Assembly (NCBI GenBank): GCA_003133225.1
Contig: PKWL01000068.1
Coordinates: 1-64,000, forward strand
Reading direction: 5' to 3'
DNA from: Janthinobacterium sp.
GTDB lineage: Bacteria > Pseudomonadota > Gammaproteobacteria > Burkholderiales > Burkholderiaceae_D
DNA: 64,000 nt
Shown here: positions 51,208 to 60,628 of the stretch, in pieces
Position numbering within the stretch: position 1 is the first letter of the stretch
Layout of the letters: the number at the start of each line of letters is the position of its first letter
The notes under the pieces: model-generated
Seen by the model: the letters and a program-made list of their open reading frames with translations, nothing else
Told to the model about the DNA's origin: nothing
Database searches by the model: none
Made by a program: the position numbers and the translations under genes

Positions 51208-52453
51208 CTCGGCGGCGCTCGACGCGAAGACGGCGCCCTGCCTGCTCGTCATCAATGCTGGCTCGTCCAGCATCAAGTTTTCACTGCTCGCCGGCATCGG
51301 CCAAGCGACGCTGAACGCCTTCGCCCATGGCAAAATTGAAGACATCGGTAGCGCACCCCATTTTTTTGCCGACGACTGCGATGGTCGGCGCCTTGCCGAG
51401 CGCCGCTGGGAGAGGCCCACCTCGCATGAGGATTTGTTGGACCACCTGATCGCCTGGGTCGAAGCGCATCTGGGGCCGAACCGGTTGGCAGGTGCCGGCC
51501 ATCGGGTCGCGCATGGCGGCCTTTTCCGCACCGCACCGCAGCTGATCACGCCAATTGTATTGGCCCATTTGCGCACTCTGATACCGCTCGCGCCCTTGCA
51601 CCAGTTGCATAATCTGGCGCCCATCGAAGCACTTGCGGCGCGCCACCCGGGGCTGCCTCAAGTCGCTTGCTACGATACGGCCTTTCACGCGACAAACCCG
51701 AAGATCTCCCGCCTCTATGGCTTGCCCCGGGCGCTGACCGACGCCGGACTGTGGCGTTTCGGGTTTCATGGTTTATCGTACGAGTATATCGCCGGGGAAT
51801 TGCCGAAGCTAGAGCCAAAAGCCCGCCTCGGGCGCGCAATTGTGGCTCACCTGGGCAGCGGTGCTAGCATGTGTGGCTTGGTCGGCGGCAAAAGCGTCGC
51901 CTCCACGATGGGCTTTAGCGCGCTCGACGGACTGCCGATGGGCACCCGCTGCGGCGCGCTCGATCCGGGCGTCGTGCTGTACCTGTTGAAGGAAAAAGGG
52001 ATGAGTGGCGCGGCACTTGAAACCTTGCTCTATCAACAATCTGGCTTACTCGGCGTGTCGACGATCAGCAGCGACATGCGCACGTTGCTGGCAAGCCGCG
52101 ACACCCGCGCGCAGGAAGCGATCGACCTCTTCGTATACCGCGCCGCGCGCGAAATCGGATCGCTGGCCGCCGCTTGCGGCGGCCTGGACGCTTTGGTATT
52201 TACGGCGGGCATTGGCGAACATGCGCCGCAAATCCGAGCCCGAATCTGCCAACAATCGTCCTGGCTTGGGATCGACTTGGATGTTGACGCCAACTTGGCC
52301 GGCGCACCGCGCATTAGCACCGCTGCTAGTCCCGTCTCCGTGTGGGTAATCCCCACTAACGAGGAGCTGATGGTGGCCCGTCATACCTTTGCCTTGGCCA
52401 TTAATCGACCCCCAGAGCGGCCCATGTGCCTGTCGACGAAAGAATCAAAATGA
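51200..52453 (+). CDS. ackA: Acetate kinase
   Basis: The 417-residue enzyme makes ATP and acetate from acetyl phosphate and ADP, or the reverse. Motifs are [17 protein letters not shown] at the start, [58 protein letters not shown] and the late [17 protein letters not shown]. Length is normal. Together with the phosphoketolase it forms the standard two-enzyme route from sugar phosphate to acetate with substrate-level ATP. It overlaps the PPK2 gene by ATGA. The start may depend on translation of the small ORF upstream. Confidence 0.94.
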   Translation: MHSSAALDAKTAPCLLVINAGSSSIKFSLLAGIGQATLNAFAHGKIEDIGSAPHFFADDCDGRRLAERRWERPTSHEDLLDHLIAWVEAHLGPNRLAGAGHRVAHGGLFRTAPQLITPIVLAHLRTLIPLAPLHQLHNLAPIEALAARHPGLPQVACYDTAFHATNPKISRLYGLPRALTDAGLWRFGFHGLSYEYIAGELPKLEPKARLGRAIVAHLGSGASMCGLVGGKSVASTMGFSALDGLPMGTRCGALDPGVVLYLLKEKGMSGAALETLLYQQSGLLGVSTISSDMRTLLASRDTRAQEAIDLFVYRAAREIGSLAAACGGLDALVFTAGIGEHAPQIRARICQQSSWLGIDLDVDANLAGAPRISTAASPVSVWVIPTNEELMVARHTFALAINRPPERPMCLSTKESK

Positions 52454-53334
52454 AAATCAATGCAAGCGACTACCGGGTGCTGGAAGGCGGGCCGGTCAAA
52501 CTTAAGAAATGGCCAACCCGGGTCAATCCCGTCTACCACTCGAAAGAACAATACCAAACGCTGCTAGCAGACCATGTGGCCGAGCTGAGCGGGCTGCAAC
52601 AACTTCACTACGCAGCCAACCGCTACGCCGTTTTGCTGATTTTTCAAGCCATGGACGCGGCCGGAAAGGATGGTGCGATACGACATGTGATGTCGGGCAT
52701 CAATCCCCAGGGCTGCCAAGTGTTCAGTTTCAAGCATCCGAGCGCGACGGAATTGGAACACGATTTTTTGTGGCGTACCACCCAATGTTTGCCGGAGCGC
52801 GGTCGCATCGGCATTTTCAACCGATCCTACTATGAAGAGGTATTGATCGCGCGGGTCCATCCAGAAATTCTCCTCAGCGAGAAAATTCCCGACAGCCGGG
52901 GCGATGACACCATTTGGCAGGAACGCTATCGCTCGATCTTGGACTTGGAAAACCATCTTTACCGTAACGGCACCCGGATCATCAAGTTTTTCCTTCACCT
53001 GTCACCGGACGAGCAACGCAAACGCTTTCTCAATCGCATCGACGAGCCCCAAAAAAACTGGAAATTCAGTCTTGCCGACATCGAAGAGAGAGGATTTTGG
53101 AAGGAATACATGCAAGCCTATGAGGCATGCTTGACCGCAACGAGTACAAAACATTCACCTTGGTATGTGGTGCCTGCCGACGACAAGGCGAATGCGCGAT
53201 TGATTATCTCGCGCATTGTCGTCGATACCTTCAAGGCCCTCAAATTGCGCTACCCTGAAACGGATGCTGAGCGGCGTCAGGAATTGAGCGCGATCCGCCA
53301 ACGTTTGATGGCGGAAGAGCCCATTGGCCGATGA
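52450..53334 (+). CDS. Polyphosphate kinase 2 family protein, class III-like
   Basis: The 294-residue kinase uses inorganic polyphosphate to phosphorylate nucleotides. The P-loop is [20 protein letters not shown], followed by [34 protein letters not shown] and the Walker B segment [14 protein letters not shown] basic lid has [17 protein letters not shown]. The [21 protein letters not shown] pattern is that of the group whose studied members phosphorylate both AMP and ADP, so recharging AMP to ATP is likely but not shown. ATG 52450 overlaps the ackA stop. Its place next to ackA suggests a shared role in nucleotide phosphorylation when respiration is limited. Confidence 0.9.
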   Translation: MKINASDYRVLEGGPVKLKKWPTRVNPVYHSKEQYQTLLADHVAELSGLQQLHYAANRYAVLLIFQAMDAAGKDGAIRHVMSGINPQGCQVFSFKHPSATELEHDFLWRTTQCLPERGRIGIFNRSYYEEVLIARVHPEILLSEKIPDSRGDDTIWQERYRSILDLENHLYRNGTRIIKFFLHLSPDEQRKRFLNRIDEPQKNWKFSLADIEERGFWKEYMQAYEACLTATSTKHSPWYVVPADDKANARLIISRIVVDTFKALKLRYPETDAERRQELSAIRQRLMAEEPIGR

Positions 53335-53635
53335 TCTCCAGGGGAGAACATCAGGAAGCCGTCAGTTTAACGTCAGCGCCAAATTACAGCTTCAAGACTG
53401 ATACCAGGTTGTGGAAGAAGATCGATTCAAAAGCGTCCCGTGCCGTGTTGATGAGCGTTTGACTCCCGGTCGTTTTCGCTGTCGGTGGCAACTGCCTTGT
53501 AGTCGGCAAGGTGCGATTCCATCATGAAACGCAATACGGCAAGGGCGCGCGACTAAATCATAAGCGGTGGTTATGGATCGTCAAGCCGGTGCAACTACCC
53601 GCTGAGTATTGTCCCCTTGCACCAATCGTATCTGC
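53335..53635. other. Convergent gap between the PPK2 gene and the ars operon
   Basis: The 301 bases lie between two gene ends and hold no coding sequence I can support. I see no clear hairpin with a T-run on either strand. Confidence 0.35.
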
Positions 53636-54709
53636 TTAGGCTTGTGATCTCTCATACCATGGTTTTGAAGTATTCACGATGCGCACTACCAACAACATCA
53701 CCGGCACCTCGATTAGCACCCCGACCACGGTGGCGAGCGCCGCCCCCGAGTGGAAGCCGAACAAACTGATGGCGGCGGCCACCGCCAACTCGAAGAAGTT
53801 GGATGCACCAATCAAGGCCGACGGACAGGCGATGTTGTGCTTTTCACCGAAGGCGCGGTTCAGCCAGTAAGCCAAGCCCGAGTTGAAGAACACTTGGATG
53901 AGGATCGGTACGGCCAGCAGGGCGATCACCAAAGGCTGCTTCAAGATGGCTTCACCCTGAAAAGCGAAGAGCAGCACGAGCGTCGCCAGCAAGGCGCTAA
54001 TCGACCACGGTCCGATTCTCGCCATCGCCGCATCGAACGCCGCTTGTCCTGTCCCCAACAGCAGCTTGCGCCACAGCTGGGCCAGGAGCACGGGAATCAC
54101 GATGTAGAGCAGCACCGACGTCATCAATGTCGCCCACGGCACGGTGATGGCCGAAATGCCGAGCAAAAACGCCACCAGCGGCGCGAAGGCCACGATCATG
54201 ATGCCGTCGTTGAGCGCCACCTGCGACAAGGTGAAAAGGGGATCACCGCCGGTCAGTCGGCTCCACACGAACACCATTGCCGTACATGGGGCGGCCGCCA
54301 ACAGGATCAATCCGGCAATATAGCTGTCGAGCTGGTCCGCCGGCAGCAGGGAAGCAAACAGATGGCGGATGAACAGCCAGCCGAGGAAAGCCATTGAGAA
54401 CGGTTTCACGAGCCAGTTCACGAACAACGTGACGCCGATCCCGCGCACATGCTGACGCACCTCGCGCAAAGCGGAAAAATCGACTTTCATCAGCATCGGG
54501 ATGATCATGACCCAAATCAAGAGGCCGACCGGCAAATTAACGTGCGCCACTTCCATGCGGCCGATGGCTTGAAAGAAATTAGGCAGAAGCTGGCCCAGGG
54601 CAATACCGGCGACGATGCAGAGAAACACCCATAAGGTCAAATAGCGCTCGAATGCGCTCATCGGCACGCTTGCGGATTTTTTAATTGCAATTTCACATTG
54701 AGCAGACAC
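53636..54709 (-). CDS. acr3: Arsenite efflux permease, ACR3 family
   Basis: The 357-residue permease has ten predicted membrane helices and exports arsenite. The conserved ACR3 segment LILLAAAPCTAMVFVWSRL contains the essential Cys of TM4, and IGASNFFELAVAAAISLFG holds the conserved Glu late in the protein. I place the start at GTG 54709 because GGAGG lies 8 bases upstream at the end of the preceding arsC. The ATG inside (MSAFERYLTLWVF) would shorten the leader. It is the last gene of arsR-arsC-arsD-arsA-arsC-acr3. Pairing ACR3 rather than ArsB with ArsA and ArsD is known but less common. Confidence 0.92.
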   Translation of the reverse strand: MSAQCEIAIKKSASVPMSAFERYLTLWVFLCIVAGIALGQLLPNFFQAIGRMEVAHVNLPVGLLIWVMIIPMLMKVDFSALREVRQHVRGIGVTLFVNWLVKPFSMAFLGWLFIRHLFASLLPADQLDSYIAGLILLAAAPCTAMVFVWSRLTGGDPLFTLSQVALNDGIMIVAFAPLVAFLLGISAITVPWATLMTSVLLYIVIPVLLAQLWRKLLLGTGQAAFDAAMARIGPWSISALLATLVLLFAFQGEAILKQPLVIALLAVPILIQVFFNSGLAYWLNRAFGEKHNIACPSALIGASNFFELAVAAAISLFGFHSGAALATVVGVLIEVPVMLLVVRIVNTSKPWYERSQA

Positions 54710-54713
54710 AGCA

Positions 54714-55235
54714 TTAACCTCCAGGTGGTTCGTTGCGTAACTGACCCAACCCGCGCAACTTGGTTTGCAGGGAGAGGCGGTCAATCTTGGCGATAGGCAG
54801 ACTCATGAATAAGCGGATGCGGTTGGCGATCTCGAACTGGACAGTAGTGAAAGCTTTAAGCTGCTTCCCGGTCGCCATCGCCGCGGGATTGGCAAAACTC
54901 CAATGCGCGGTGATGGGCTGGCCCGGCCAAACCGGGCAAGTCTCGCCGCCCACCGTGTCGCACACGGTAAAGATGAAATCCATCGACGGCGCCAGGGGCT
55001 CAGCAAATTTGGTCCAACGCTTGCTGCGCACGTTGCACACGTCGTAGCCCTGGCTGCTAAGCACTTCCAGCGTCATCGGATGCACTTCGCCGCGCGGATG
55101 ACTGCCCGCGCTGTAGGCTTGGAAGCGGTCGCGGCCAAGATGGTTCAAGATGACCTCGGCCATGATGCTGCGCGCCGAGTTACCCGTGCACACGAAAAGC
55201 ACGTTATACATTTTGGCGGCCACGGCAATCTTCAT
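54714..55235 (-). CDS. arsC: Arsenate reductase, low-molecular-weight phosphatase type (copy 1)
   Basis: The 173-residue enzyme reduces arsenate to arsenite using thiols. The phosphatase loop is NVLFVCTGNSARSIMAE with nucleophile Cys16. Later parts match the family (SAGSHPRGEVHPMTLEVL; FIFTVCDTVGGETCPVWPG), with candidate resolving cysteines in VCDTVGGETC. ATG 55235 overlaps the arsA stop (ATGA), though the second Met (MYNVLF) would be an equally complete protein. Its loop differs from the second ArsC at 57399 (NSARS against NSCRS), so the copies are diverged. Confidence 0.88.
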   Translation of the reverse strand: MKIAVAAKMYNVLFVCTGNSARSIMAEVILNHLGRDRFQAYSAGSHPRGEVHPMTLEVLSSQGYDVCNVRSKRWTKFAEPLAPSMDFIFTVCDTVGGETCPVWPGQPITAHWSFANPAAMATGKQLKAFTTVQFEIANRIRLFMSLPIAKIDRLSLQTKLRGLGQLRNEPPGG

Positions 55236-56992
55236 GAATGACGCTCAGCTAGTTCGAGCAGACGCTCAATGCCGACCGGCTCCTCTTTCAACAGGGGAAC
55301 GACGGCGTAGCGCCGGGCGTGGTGGGTGGCCACGGCATCAATTTCCCGCAACTCGTTGCGGGCCCGTTGGCGCAGCAAAGGCGAGTGCGGCGCAGCTGCG
55401 GCCACGCTGCTATTGACAATCCAGGCCCATGGCTCGATGCCGGCGCGGCGCAAATCCGCTTGCAAGATGGCGGCCTCCAGCACGGGTGTCGTTTCCGCCA
55501 GGGTCACCAGCAGTACCTTGGTTTGCTGGGGGTCCTGCAGCTGCATCATCGGCGTCAGGAAGTGCCCACCCGTGCGGCCCATCTGGCGCGTCACTTCCCG
55601 GTGGTAGGCCCCGGTCGCATCGAGTAGCAGCAAGGTATGGCCGGTGGGCGCCGTGTCCATCACCACGAACTGCTTGCCGGCCTCGCGGATGACGCGCGAA
55701 AACGCCTGGAATACGGCGATTTCCTCGGTGCAAGGCGAACGCAAATCCTCTTCCAGCAGAGCGCGCCCTTCAACGTCGAGTTGCGCGCCCTTGGTGGCGA
55801 GCACGTGCTGCCGGTAACGTTCGCTCTCTTGGTGCGGGTCGATGCGGCTCACGGTGAGATGAGCGTGCGCGCCATGCAGCGTTGGCGTCAGATGGGCTGC
55901 CGGATCGGATGTGGTGAGGTGGACCGGCAGGCCGCGCTGGGCAAGTTCCACGGCCACCGCGGCGGCGAGCGTGGTCTTGCCAACACCGCCTTTGCCCATC
56001 AACATCACGAGGCCATGTCCGTCGGCCGCGATGCCATCGACCAAGTCCGCGAGGCTGGGCGCGGCGAGGTTGAGCGGCCGCCACTTTTGATCTGGCGATG
56101 GCGCCTCAGTCCCGGACAGCAACTGATGCAAGGCATCTAAGCCCATCAGATTAAAAGGTTTGAGGGGCAACTGATCGCACGGCAAATCCTTGAGTACGTC
56201 GGGAATTGCGGACAAGGCCGCTTGCTCGCGCTCGCAGATCGCCGCGGCCAAGTCATCTTGCGCCGCTTCGCTGCAGGGCAAGACGCCGTTGATGACGAGA
56301 TACTGCTGCGACAGGCCGATGACGGCCAGTTCTTCATGCGTGCGCGCCGCTTCGCGCAAGGTCGCATCTTGCGCGCGCGCGACCAACACTAAGCGCGTGC
56401 GCCGGCCATCGGCCAAGGCGTCGACGGCGCCCTGGTATTGGCTGCGCTGTTTTTCCAAACCGGCCAACGGGCCAAGGCAGGACGCGTCGCCCTTGCCCTC
56501 GTCTAGGAAGCCGCTCCAGGCGCCGGGCAGTTGCAGCATGCGGATGGTGTGCCCGGTCGGCGCCGTGTCGAAAATGATGTGATCATAGTCAAGAGTGAGG
56601 GCCGCGTCGGTCAGAAACGAGGTGAACTCATCAAATGCAGCGATCTCCGTTGTGCAAGCTCCAGACAGCTGTTCCTCGATGCTTTTCACCACAGCATGGG
56701 GCAGCAAGCCGCGCACCGGGCCGACGATGCGCTCACGGTAGGCCTGGGCTGCCGCCTGCGGATCAATTTCCAGCGCAGACAAACGGGGAACGGCGACTAT
56801 GGCGGTGATCCGATTGCCGATGTGGACACCGAATACCTGCCCCACGTTCGAGGCCGGGTCGGTACTAACTAGTAATACTCGCTGACCAGCTTCGGCGAGC
56901 AAAACGGCCGTCGCGCAAGCGATCGACGTTTTTCCGACGCCGCCTTTGCCGGTGAAAAAGAGGAAACGCGGAGCCTGTTCGAGAAATTTCAC
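55232..56992 (-). CDS. arsA: Arsenite-stimulated ATPase ArsA, tandem-domain form
   Basis: The 586-residue soluble ATPase energises arsenite export. It has two homologous halves, each with a P-loop: FFTGKGGVGKTSIACATA at about 13-30 and VMLMGKGGVGKTTLAAAVA at about 325-345. The signature DTAPTGHT appears in both halves. A Cys in each half (SGACTTEIAAFDEF and LRSPCTEEIAVFQAF) corresponds to metalloid-binding cysteines. Length is normal for the duplicated bacterial form. ArsD lies 18 bases upstream and hands arsenite to it. Its membrane partner here would be ACR3. Confidence 0.93.
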   Translation of the reverse strand: MKFLEQAPRFLFFTGKGGVGKTSIACATAVLLAEAGQRVLLVSTDPASNVGQVFGVHIGNRITAIVAVPRLSALEIDPQAAAQAYRERIVGPVRGLLPHAVVKSIEEQLSGACTTEIAAFDEFTSFLTDAALTLDYDHIIFDTAPTGHTIRMLQLPGAWSGFLDEGKGDASCLGPLAGLEKQRSQYQGAVDALADGRRTRLVLVARAQDATLREAARTHEELAVIGLSQQYLVINGVLPCSEAAQDDLAAAICEREQAALSAIPDVLKDLPCDQLPLKPFNLMGLDALHQLLSGTEAPSPDQKWRPLNLAAPSLADLVDGIAADGHGLVMLMGKGGVGKTTLAAAVAVELAQRGLPVHLTTSDPAAHLTPTLHGAHAHLTVSRIDPHQESERYRQHVLATKGAQLDVEGRALLEEDLRSPCTEEIAVFQAFSRVIREAGKQFVVMDTAPTGHTLLLLDATGAYHREVTRQMGRTGGHFLTPMMQLQDPQQTKVLLVTLAETTPVLEAAILQADLRRAGIEPWAWIVNSSVAAAAPHSPLLRQRARNELREIDAVATHHARRYAVVPLLKEEPVGIERLLELAERHS

Positions 56993-57010
56993 GCTGACGC
57001 CCTCCTAAGT

Positions 57011-57367
57011 TTAACAGCAGCGGCTGCCGGAGCAGCAGGCAGATTTCGATTCGGCGGCAGGCTCCGTGATGCCGGCCCAACGGGCCAACTCCACACGACT
57101 GGGATAGCGGCCCGCCAAGGCGACGTCGCCATCGACGAGAATGAGCGGCAGGGCCGCGGCGCCGGAGCGCTCCAGGAAGCTTTTTACAACCGGATTTTCA
57201 GCAAAAGTCATTGGTTGCGTGGCCAGATTGAAACGCTCGATGTGCGCCCCATTTTGTTTGGCCCAGGCCACGTCAGCCGAGAAGGTGACCAAAGCCTGAT
57301 CGACATCGACACCGCACACGCCCGTGCTGCAGCACAGTGAAGGGTCAAACACTAAAATAGCTTTCAT
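57011..57367 (-). CDS. arsD: Arsenite metallochaperone ArsD
   Basis: The 118-residue protein has the thioredoxin-like ArsD fold with Cys12-Cys13 and Cys18 in FDPSLCCSTGVCG, the three thiols that bind arsenite and pass it to ArsA. A C-terminal second cluster (SACCSGSRCC) has four more cysteines, matching the vicinal pairs seen in some ArsD proteins. FNLATQPMTFAENPVVKSFL and LPLILVDGDVALAGRYPSR are the family's usual middle and late parts. It lies between the second arsC and arsA on the same strand. Confidence 0.92.
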   Translation of the reverse strand: MKAILVFDPSLCCSTGVCGVDVDQALVTFSADVAWAKQNGAHIERFNLATQPMTFAENPVVKSFLERSGAAALPLILVDGDVALAGRYPSRVELARWAGITEPAAESKSACCSGSRCC

Positions 57368-57398
57368 TTTGAGGCTCCATCAAACATTAAAATAAAAG

Positions 57399-57878
57399 TC
57401 ACGCCAAAAGCGTGCCGATTCGATCCAGCTCCGTTTTCAAGTGTGCGCGGTTGCTCTGCAGCGCGGCCAGCGGCAATGCGAAAAACGCTTCAATACGCGT
57501 GCGCAAGGCCTCGTAAGCGGCCATGAAAGCGGCCTCGATTTCCTGATCCGTGCCACTGGCGTGGGCCGGATCTGCCACGCCCCAGTGGCTGCGCAGCACC
57601 GGGCCAAGGTAGGCCGGGCAGGCCTCGCCCGCGGCATTGCCGCAAACCGTGATCACGATATCAGGCGTAGCCGGAAGATTTTCCCACGATTTGCTGTGAT
57701 AGCCCTCGGTCGAAATGCCTTCACGGGCCAGCAGAGCCAGTGAACGGGGGTGCACCTGCCCGGTCGGCTGGCTGCCCGCACTCATGGCGCTCCAGCCAGC
57801 GGGGGCGAGGTGGTTGAAGACGGCTTCGGCCAAGATCGAGCGGCAAGAGTTGCCGGTGCAGAGAAAGAGGACGATCAT
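57399..57878 (-). CDS. arsC: Arsenate reductase, low-molecular-weight phosphatase type (copy 2)
   Basis: The 159-residue enzyme has the phosphatase loop VLFLCTGNSCRSILAEAVFN with nucleophile Cys7, the segment SAGSQPTGQVHPRSLALL and IVITVCGNAAGEACPAY with two more cysteines. The NSCRS loop and the GNAAGEACP segment place it in the glutaredoxin-type branch often found beside arsR. It begins 1 base after the arsR stop, so it is the first structural gene of the operon. The two ArsC proteins may use different thiol donors or be partly redundant. Confidence 0.9.
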   Translation of the reverse strand: MIVLFLCTGNSCRSILAEAVFNHLAPAGWSAMSAGSQPTGQVHPRSLALLAREGISTEGYHSKSWENLPATPDIVITVCGNAAGEACPAYLGPVLRSHWGVADPAHASGTDQEIEAAFMAAYEALRTRIEAFFALPLAALQSNRAHLKTELDRIGTLLA

Positions 57879-57879
57879 T

Positions 57880-58251
57880 TCAAGGTTTCACTGGAGTTGG
57901 CGCTAGCGCAGGGAGTACCGCAGCCGAGCACGTGGATGCGGCGCGCAGGCCCGCGCACTCTTCCGGGTGGCCGGAGCAGCACTCCTCAGTGAGGTAGGCG
58001 ATCAAGTCCAGCATCAACGGGATATCGGCCCGATAGCGTTGAAAACGCCCCTCCTGTTGCGCCGTGAGCAAGCGCGCTTGGGTCAGCGCCTTCAGGTGGA
58101 ACGACAGATTGGTGGGGGGCACGTCGAGGGTTGTCGCAATCTCACCGGCGACCATGCCTTGCGGGCCTGTTTTCACCAGTAAGCGGAACACGTCGAGTCG
58201 CGTGCCCGACGAGAGCGCTTCAAAAATGACGGTGGCGGTATTTTTTTCCAT
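57880..58251 (-). CDS. arsR: ArsR-type arsenite-responsive repressor
   Basis: The 123-residue winged-helix repressor has a recognition region PPTNLSFHLKALTQARLLTA. It lacks the classical ELCVCDL metalloid site. Instead a C-terminal cluster Cys91-Cys92-x6-Cys99 (LTEECCSGHPEECAGL) resembles the C-terminal As(III) site described for the Acidithiobacillus ferrooxidans ArsR (Cys95, Cys96, Cys102), with one residue more between the second and third Cys. ATG 58251 is used; the longer frame runs through the promoter. It should repress the whole operon and release DNA when arsenite binds. Confidence 0.92.
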   Translation of the reverse strand: MEKNTATVIFEALSSGTRLDVFRLLVKTGPQGMVAGEIATTLDVPPTNLSFHLKALTQARLLTAQQEGRFQRYRADIPLMLDLIAYLTEECCSGHPEECAGLRAASTCSAAVLPALAPTPVKP

Positions 58252-58257
58252 AGTACT

Positions 58258-58263
58258 ACTATA
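58258..58263 (-). promoter_or_regulatory. Candidate -10 element of the ars operon
   Basis: On the minus strand TATAGT lies only 6 bases before the arsR ATG, with TTG-rich sequence upstream (58270-58300) and no Shine-Dalgarno sequence. If it is the -10 box the arsR mRNA would be leaderless or nearly so. The surrounding short dyad TAGTACTA may be part of the operator. Confidence 0.35.
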
Positions 58264-58638
58264 CAACACATCAACAAATATTAAAACAACAAAGTGGCTA
58301 AAGCGGTGTGGAAGCTTTAGTGTCTTGGTGGCAATTGCCAATGGATCGCGATATACGCCCTGATGCCCGCGCACGGCCATCCCCGGCAAGTCGTTCTGGC
58401 ATCCGGGTCGAGCGCGACTGCGCAACCCGCGCCGAACGCGCCCCCTCAAAAAAAGTCCGCCGGCCTACCTAAATGCTAACTCCAAGGGGAAAAAACTGCG
58501 GCGGCGCCCGTTACAGGAGCCCGCCAGTGGCGTGCGCAGCCTATTTTGGACATGCAGATTCAAGATCTGAGCAAATGTCATTATTTAAAAGGCAGGCGTT
58601 TTTTTAAATAGATATACGTAATAACTATTTCTCATATC

Positions 58639-58746
58639 ATGAATATGAATTTGACTAATATGCGGCGTTGCAGCATTATGCGTATGTCTCCTCTATTCTC
58701 CTCCAAGAAAATAGACTTAGCCCGCTTTAATCAGCGGGCTTTTTTT
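58639..58746 (+). terminator. Leader-like ORF running into an intrinsic terminator
   Basis: AGCCCGC (58719-58725) pairs perfectly with GCGGGCT (58734-58740) around an 8-base loop, followed by a T-run to 58746. A short frame beginning ATG 58639 (MNMNLTNMRRCSIMRMSPLF) reads into the stem and is rich in Met and Arg. It has no clear ribosome binding site. A -10-like AT-rich stretch lies at about 58570-58625. It could be an attenuator leader separated from its operon, or a small RNA with its own terminator. The rest of 58252-59334 shows no gene I can support. Confidence 0.6.
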
Positions 58747-59334
58747 CGTCCAGCCGCAACATTATTGCGCTGTCCTTGCCCAAATAAATGCAAAAAACTC
58801 CATCCAATAAGAACTTGGGACAGACGGGGGGGTAGACAATATGACCCCGACGATTGGCGCGGGCATTTGAGACGGCGCAAGGCCTGTCATGCCTGTGAAA
58901 ATAAGCAAGCATAACAGTTGGCGCTGCTGCTTTTGCAAAGTTACAGTGATCCAAAATGCCAAGCACAGCCGCGCATTGGATGCGCCGCCGCAACCCGATT
59001 CGGCCTGCGCCGGCGCCACTAGCTTGTTTTTTTGATTCCAGAAAATGCCAATTCAGGAACTTAAAAGAGATCGAGCTCTCCAAAAAACATTGCGCGCGCA
59101 AGTAATTTAAGCAAGCTCAATAAACCGATGCTGCTCGCGACGGGCCAAGCCCGGAAAAATCTTGCAATGCATTTAACTGGTGGCTTCATAAGCGAAACAC
59201 CAGTGGTGGTTGTGCTCGGGTCATTGGGTGCCGAAGTTAAAGTCAAGGACGCGACGTCACCTTGGTGTCGGCTGTTAGCGCAAAACTGCAAGGTTCGCCT
59301 CACACACTACAACTCGCAGCGAATGGGAAATGCG

Positions 59335-60318
59335 ATGCATGCCATGGTGTTAAAGGAACTTGGGGCGCCTCTTGAATGGATGGAGCTTGCCGATCGGCAA
59401 CCGGGAGGTGGCGAAATTCGTGTGACGGTGGGAGCCTGTGGCGTTTGCCGCACGGACTTGCATGTCGTCGATGGTGAGTTGCCCGATCCGCAGGTGCCAA
59501 TCATCCCTGGTCACGAGATCGTGGGCCGGATTGAGGCAATCGGGGCCGGTGTCGAGAGACTAAAGATAGGCGAGCGGGTCGGCATCCCATGGCTCGGCCA
59601 CACCTGCGGCATCTGTCCTTATTGCACGGGGCAGCAGGAAAATCTTTGCGACCATCCCCTCTTTACCGGATACACGCGCGATGGTGGCTTCGCGACTGCG
59701 GCCATCGCTGATGCGCGCTATGCTTTTCCGCTTGGCGAGGTCGGCAACGACGTGGCGCTAGCTCCTTTGCTGTGCGCCGGTCTTATCGGCTGGCGCTCTT
59801 TGGTGATCGCAGGCCCTGGCAAAACGCTGGGACTCTACGGCTTTGGCGCTGCAGCCCATATCGTGGCGCAGGTCGCCAGATGGCAACAGCGATCCGTGTT
59901 TGCCTTCACGCGTCCTGGTGATGTTGCTTCGCAGTCTTTTGCCAGACGCCTCGGCGCGACATGGGCGGGCGGTTCAGACGAGGCGGCGCCTGAGGCGCTC
60001 GATGCCGCGATCATTTATGCGCCGTTTGGCGGTCTCGTGCCGCTGGCGCTGAAAGCGGTGCACAAGGGCGGGCGGGTGGTATGCGCCGGTATTCACATGA
60101 GCGCCATTCCGAGCTTCCCTTATCGGCTGCTGTGGGAAGAGCGCCAGATAGTGTCAATTGCCAATCTCAAACGCCAGGATGGAATCGATTTTTTGCGTTT
60201 GGCGGCGGAGGTCGGCATCGTTACCGAAACCACGCGCTACCCACTTCGCGACGCCAATCTAGCCCTCGCCGATCTGCGCGCCGGACGCTTCACGGGAGCG
60301 GCAGTTCTCGTGCCCTGA
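59335..60318 (+). CDS. Zinc-dependent alcohol dehydrogenase family protein
   Basis: The 327-residue MDR-superfamily enzyme has catalytic zinc ligands in GACGVCRTDLHVVDGEL (Cys) and IIPGHEIVGRIEAIG (His-Glu). The structural zinc lobe is HTCGICPYCTGQQENLCDHP, with four cysteines. The Rossmann motif is LGLYGFGAAAHIVAQVA, where the usual GxGxxG reads GFGAAA. It resembles the AdhA-type branch whose members act on primary alcohols or aldehydes. Several Met codons lie close together (59323, 59335, 59344), and I take 59335. The long open frame upstream to 59128 does not look like this family. It stands alone, and the substrate is unknown. Confidence 0.85.
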   Translation: MHAMVLKELGAPLEWMELADRQPGGGEIRVTVGACGVCRTDLHVVDGELPDPQVPIIPGHEIVGRIEAIGAGVERLKIGERVGIPWLGHTCGICPYCTGQQENLCDHPLFTGYTRDGGFATAAIADARYAFPLGEVGNDVALAPLLCAGLIGWRSLVIAGPGKTLGLYGFGAAAHIVAQVARWQQRSVFAFTRPGDVASQSFARRLGATWAGGSDEAAPEALDAAIIYAPFGGLVPLALKAVHKGGRVVCAGIHMSAIPSFPYRLLWEERQIVSIANLKRQDGIDFLRLAAEVGIVTETTRYPLRDANLALADLRAGRFTGAAVLVP

Positions 60319-60628
60319 AGGTCGCGCGGCGTAGGCGGCGGCGTCGATTGGACGCTGTCGGCCGCAAAAGGGCACAAACTCCTGGCAACCGCCCCGATGG
60401 GGCTCCGGCACGCCAGTCGGATTGTAGACCGAATGAGGCTACGCCATTGCCCGCTATTATTCGCGCCCCCTAGCTAGCAAGGAGCACATCGCTACGAGAA
60501 ATGACGTCGCCTCGATTGCGACGCGCGCTGTTTCCAAAACGCAGGCACAACCGGTGACCGGAGTTATCTCAACTGCACCACCAGGGACTGGCTACGGCCT
60601 ACAGTCCAAGTCCGTTGTCTTTAAGCTT
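60319..60628. other. Gene-free gap
   Basis: Between the dehydrogenase and the minus-strand lipoprotein gene I see no coding sequence, hairpin with T-run or RNA gene that I can support. Confidence 0.3.

Noticed and set aside
59128-59334. N-terminal extension of the alcohol dehydrogenase
   Set aside because: The zinc-ADH fold begins at about 59335. The 69 residues before it have no family similarity.
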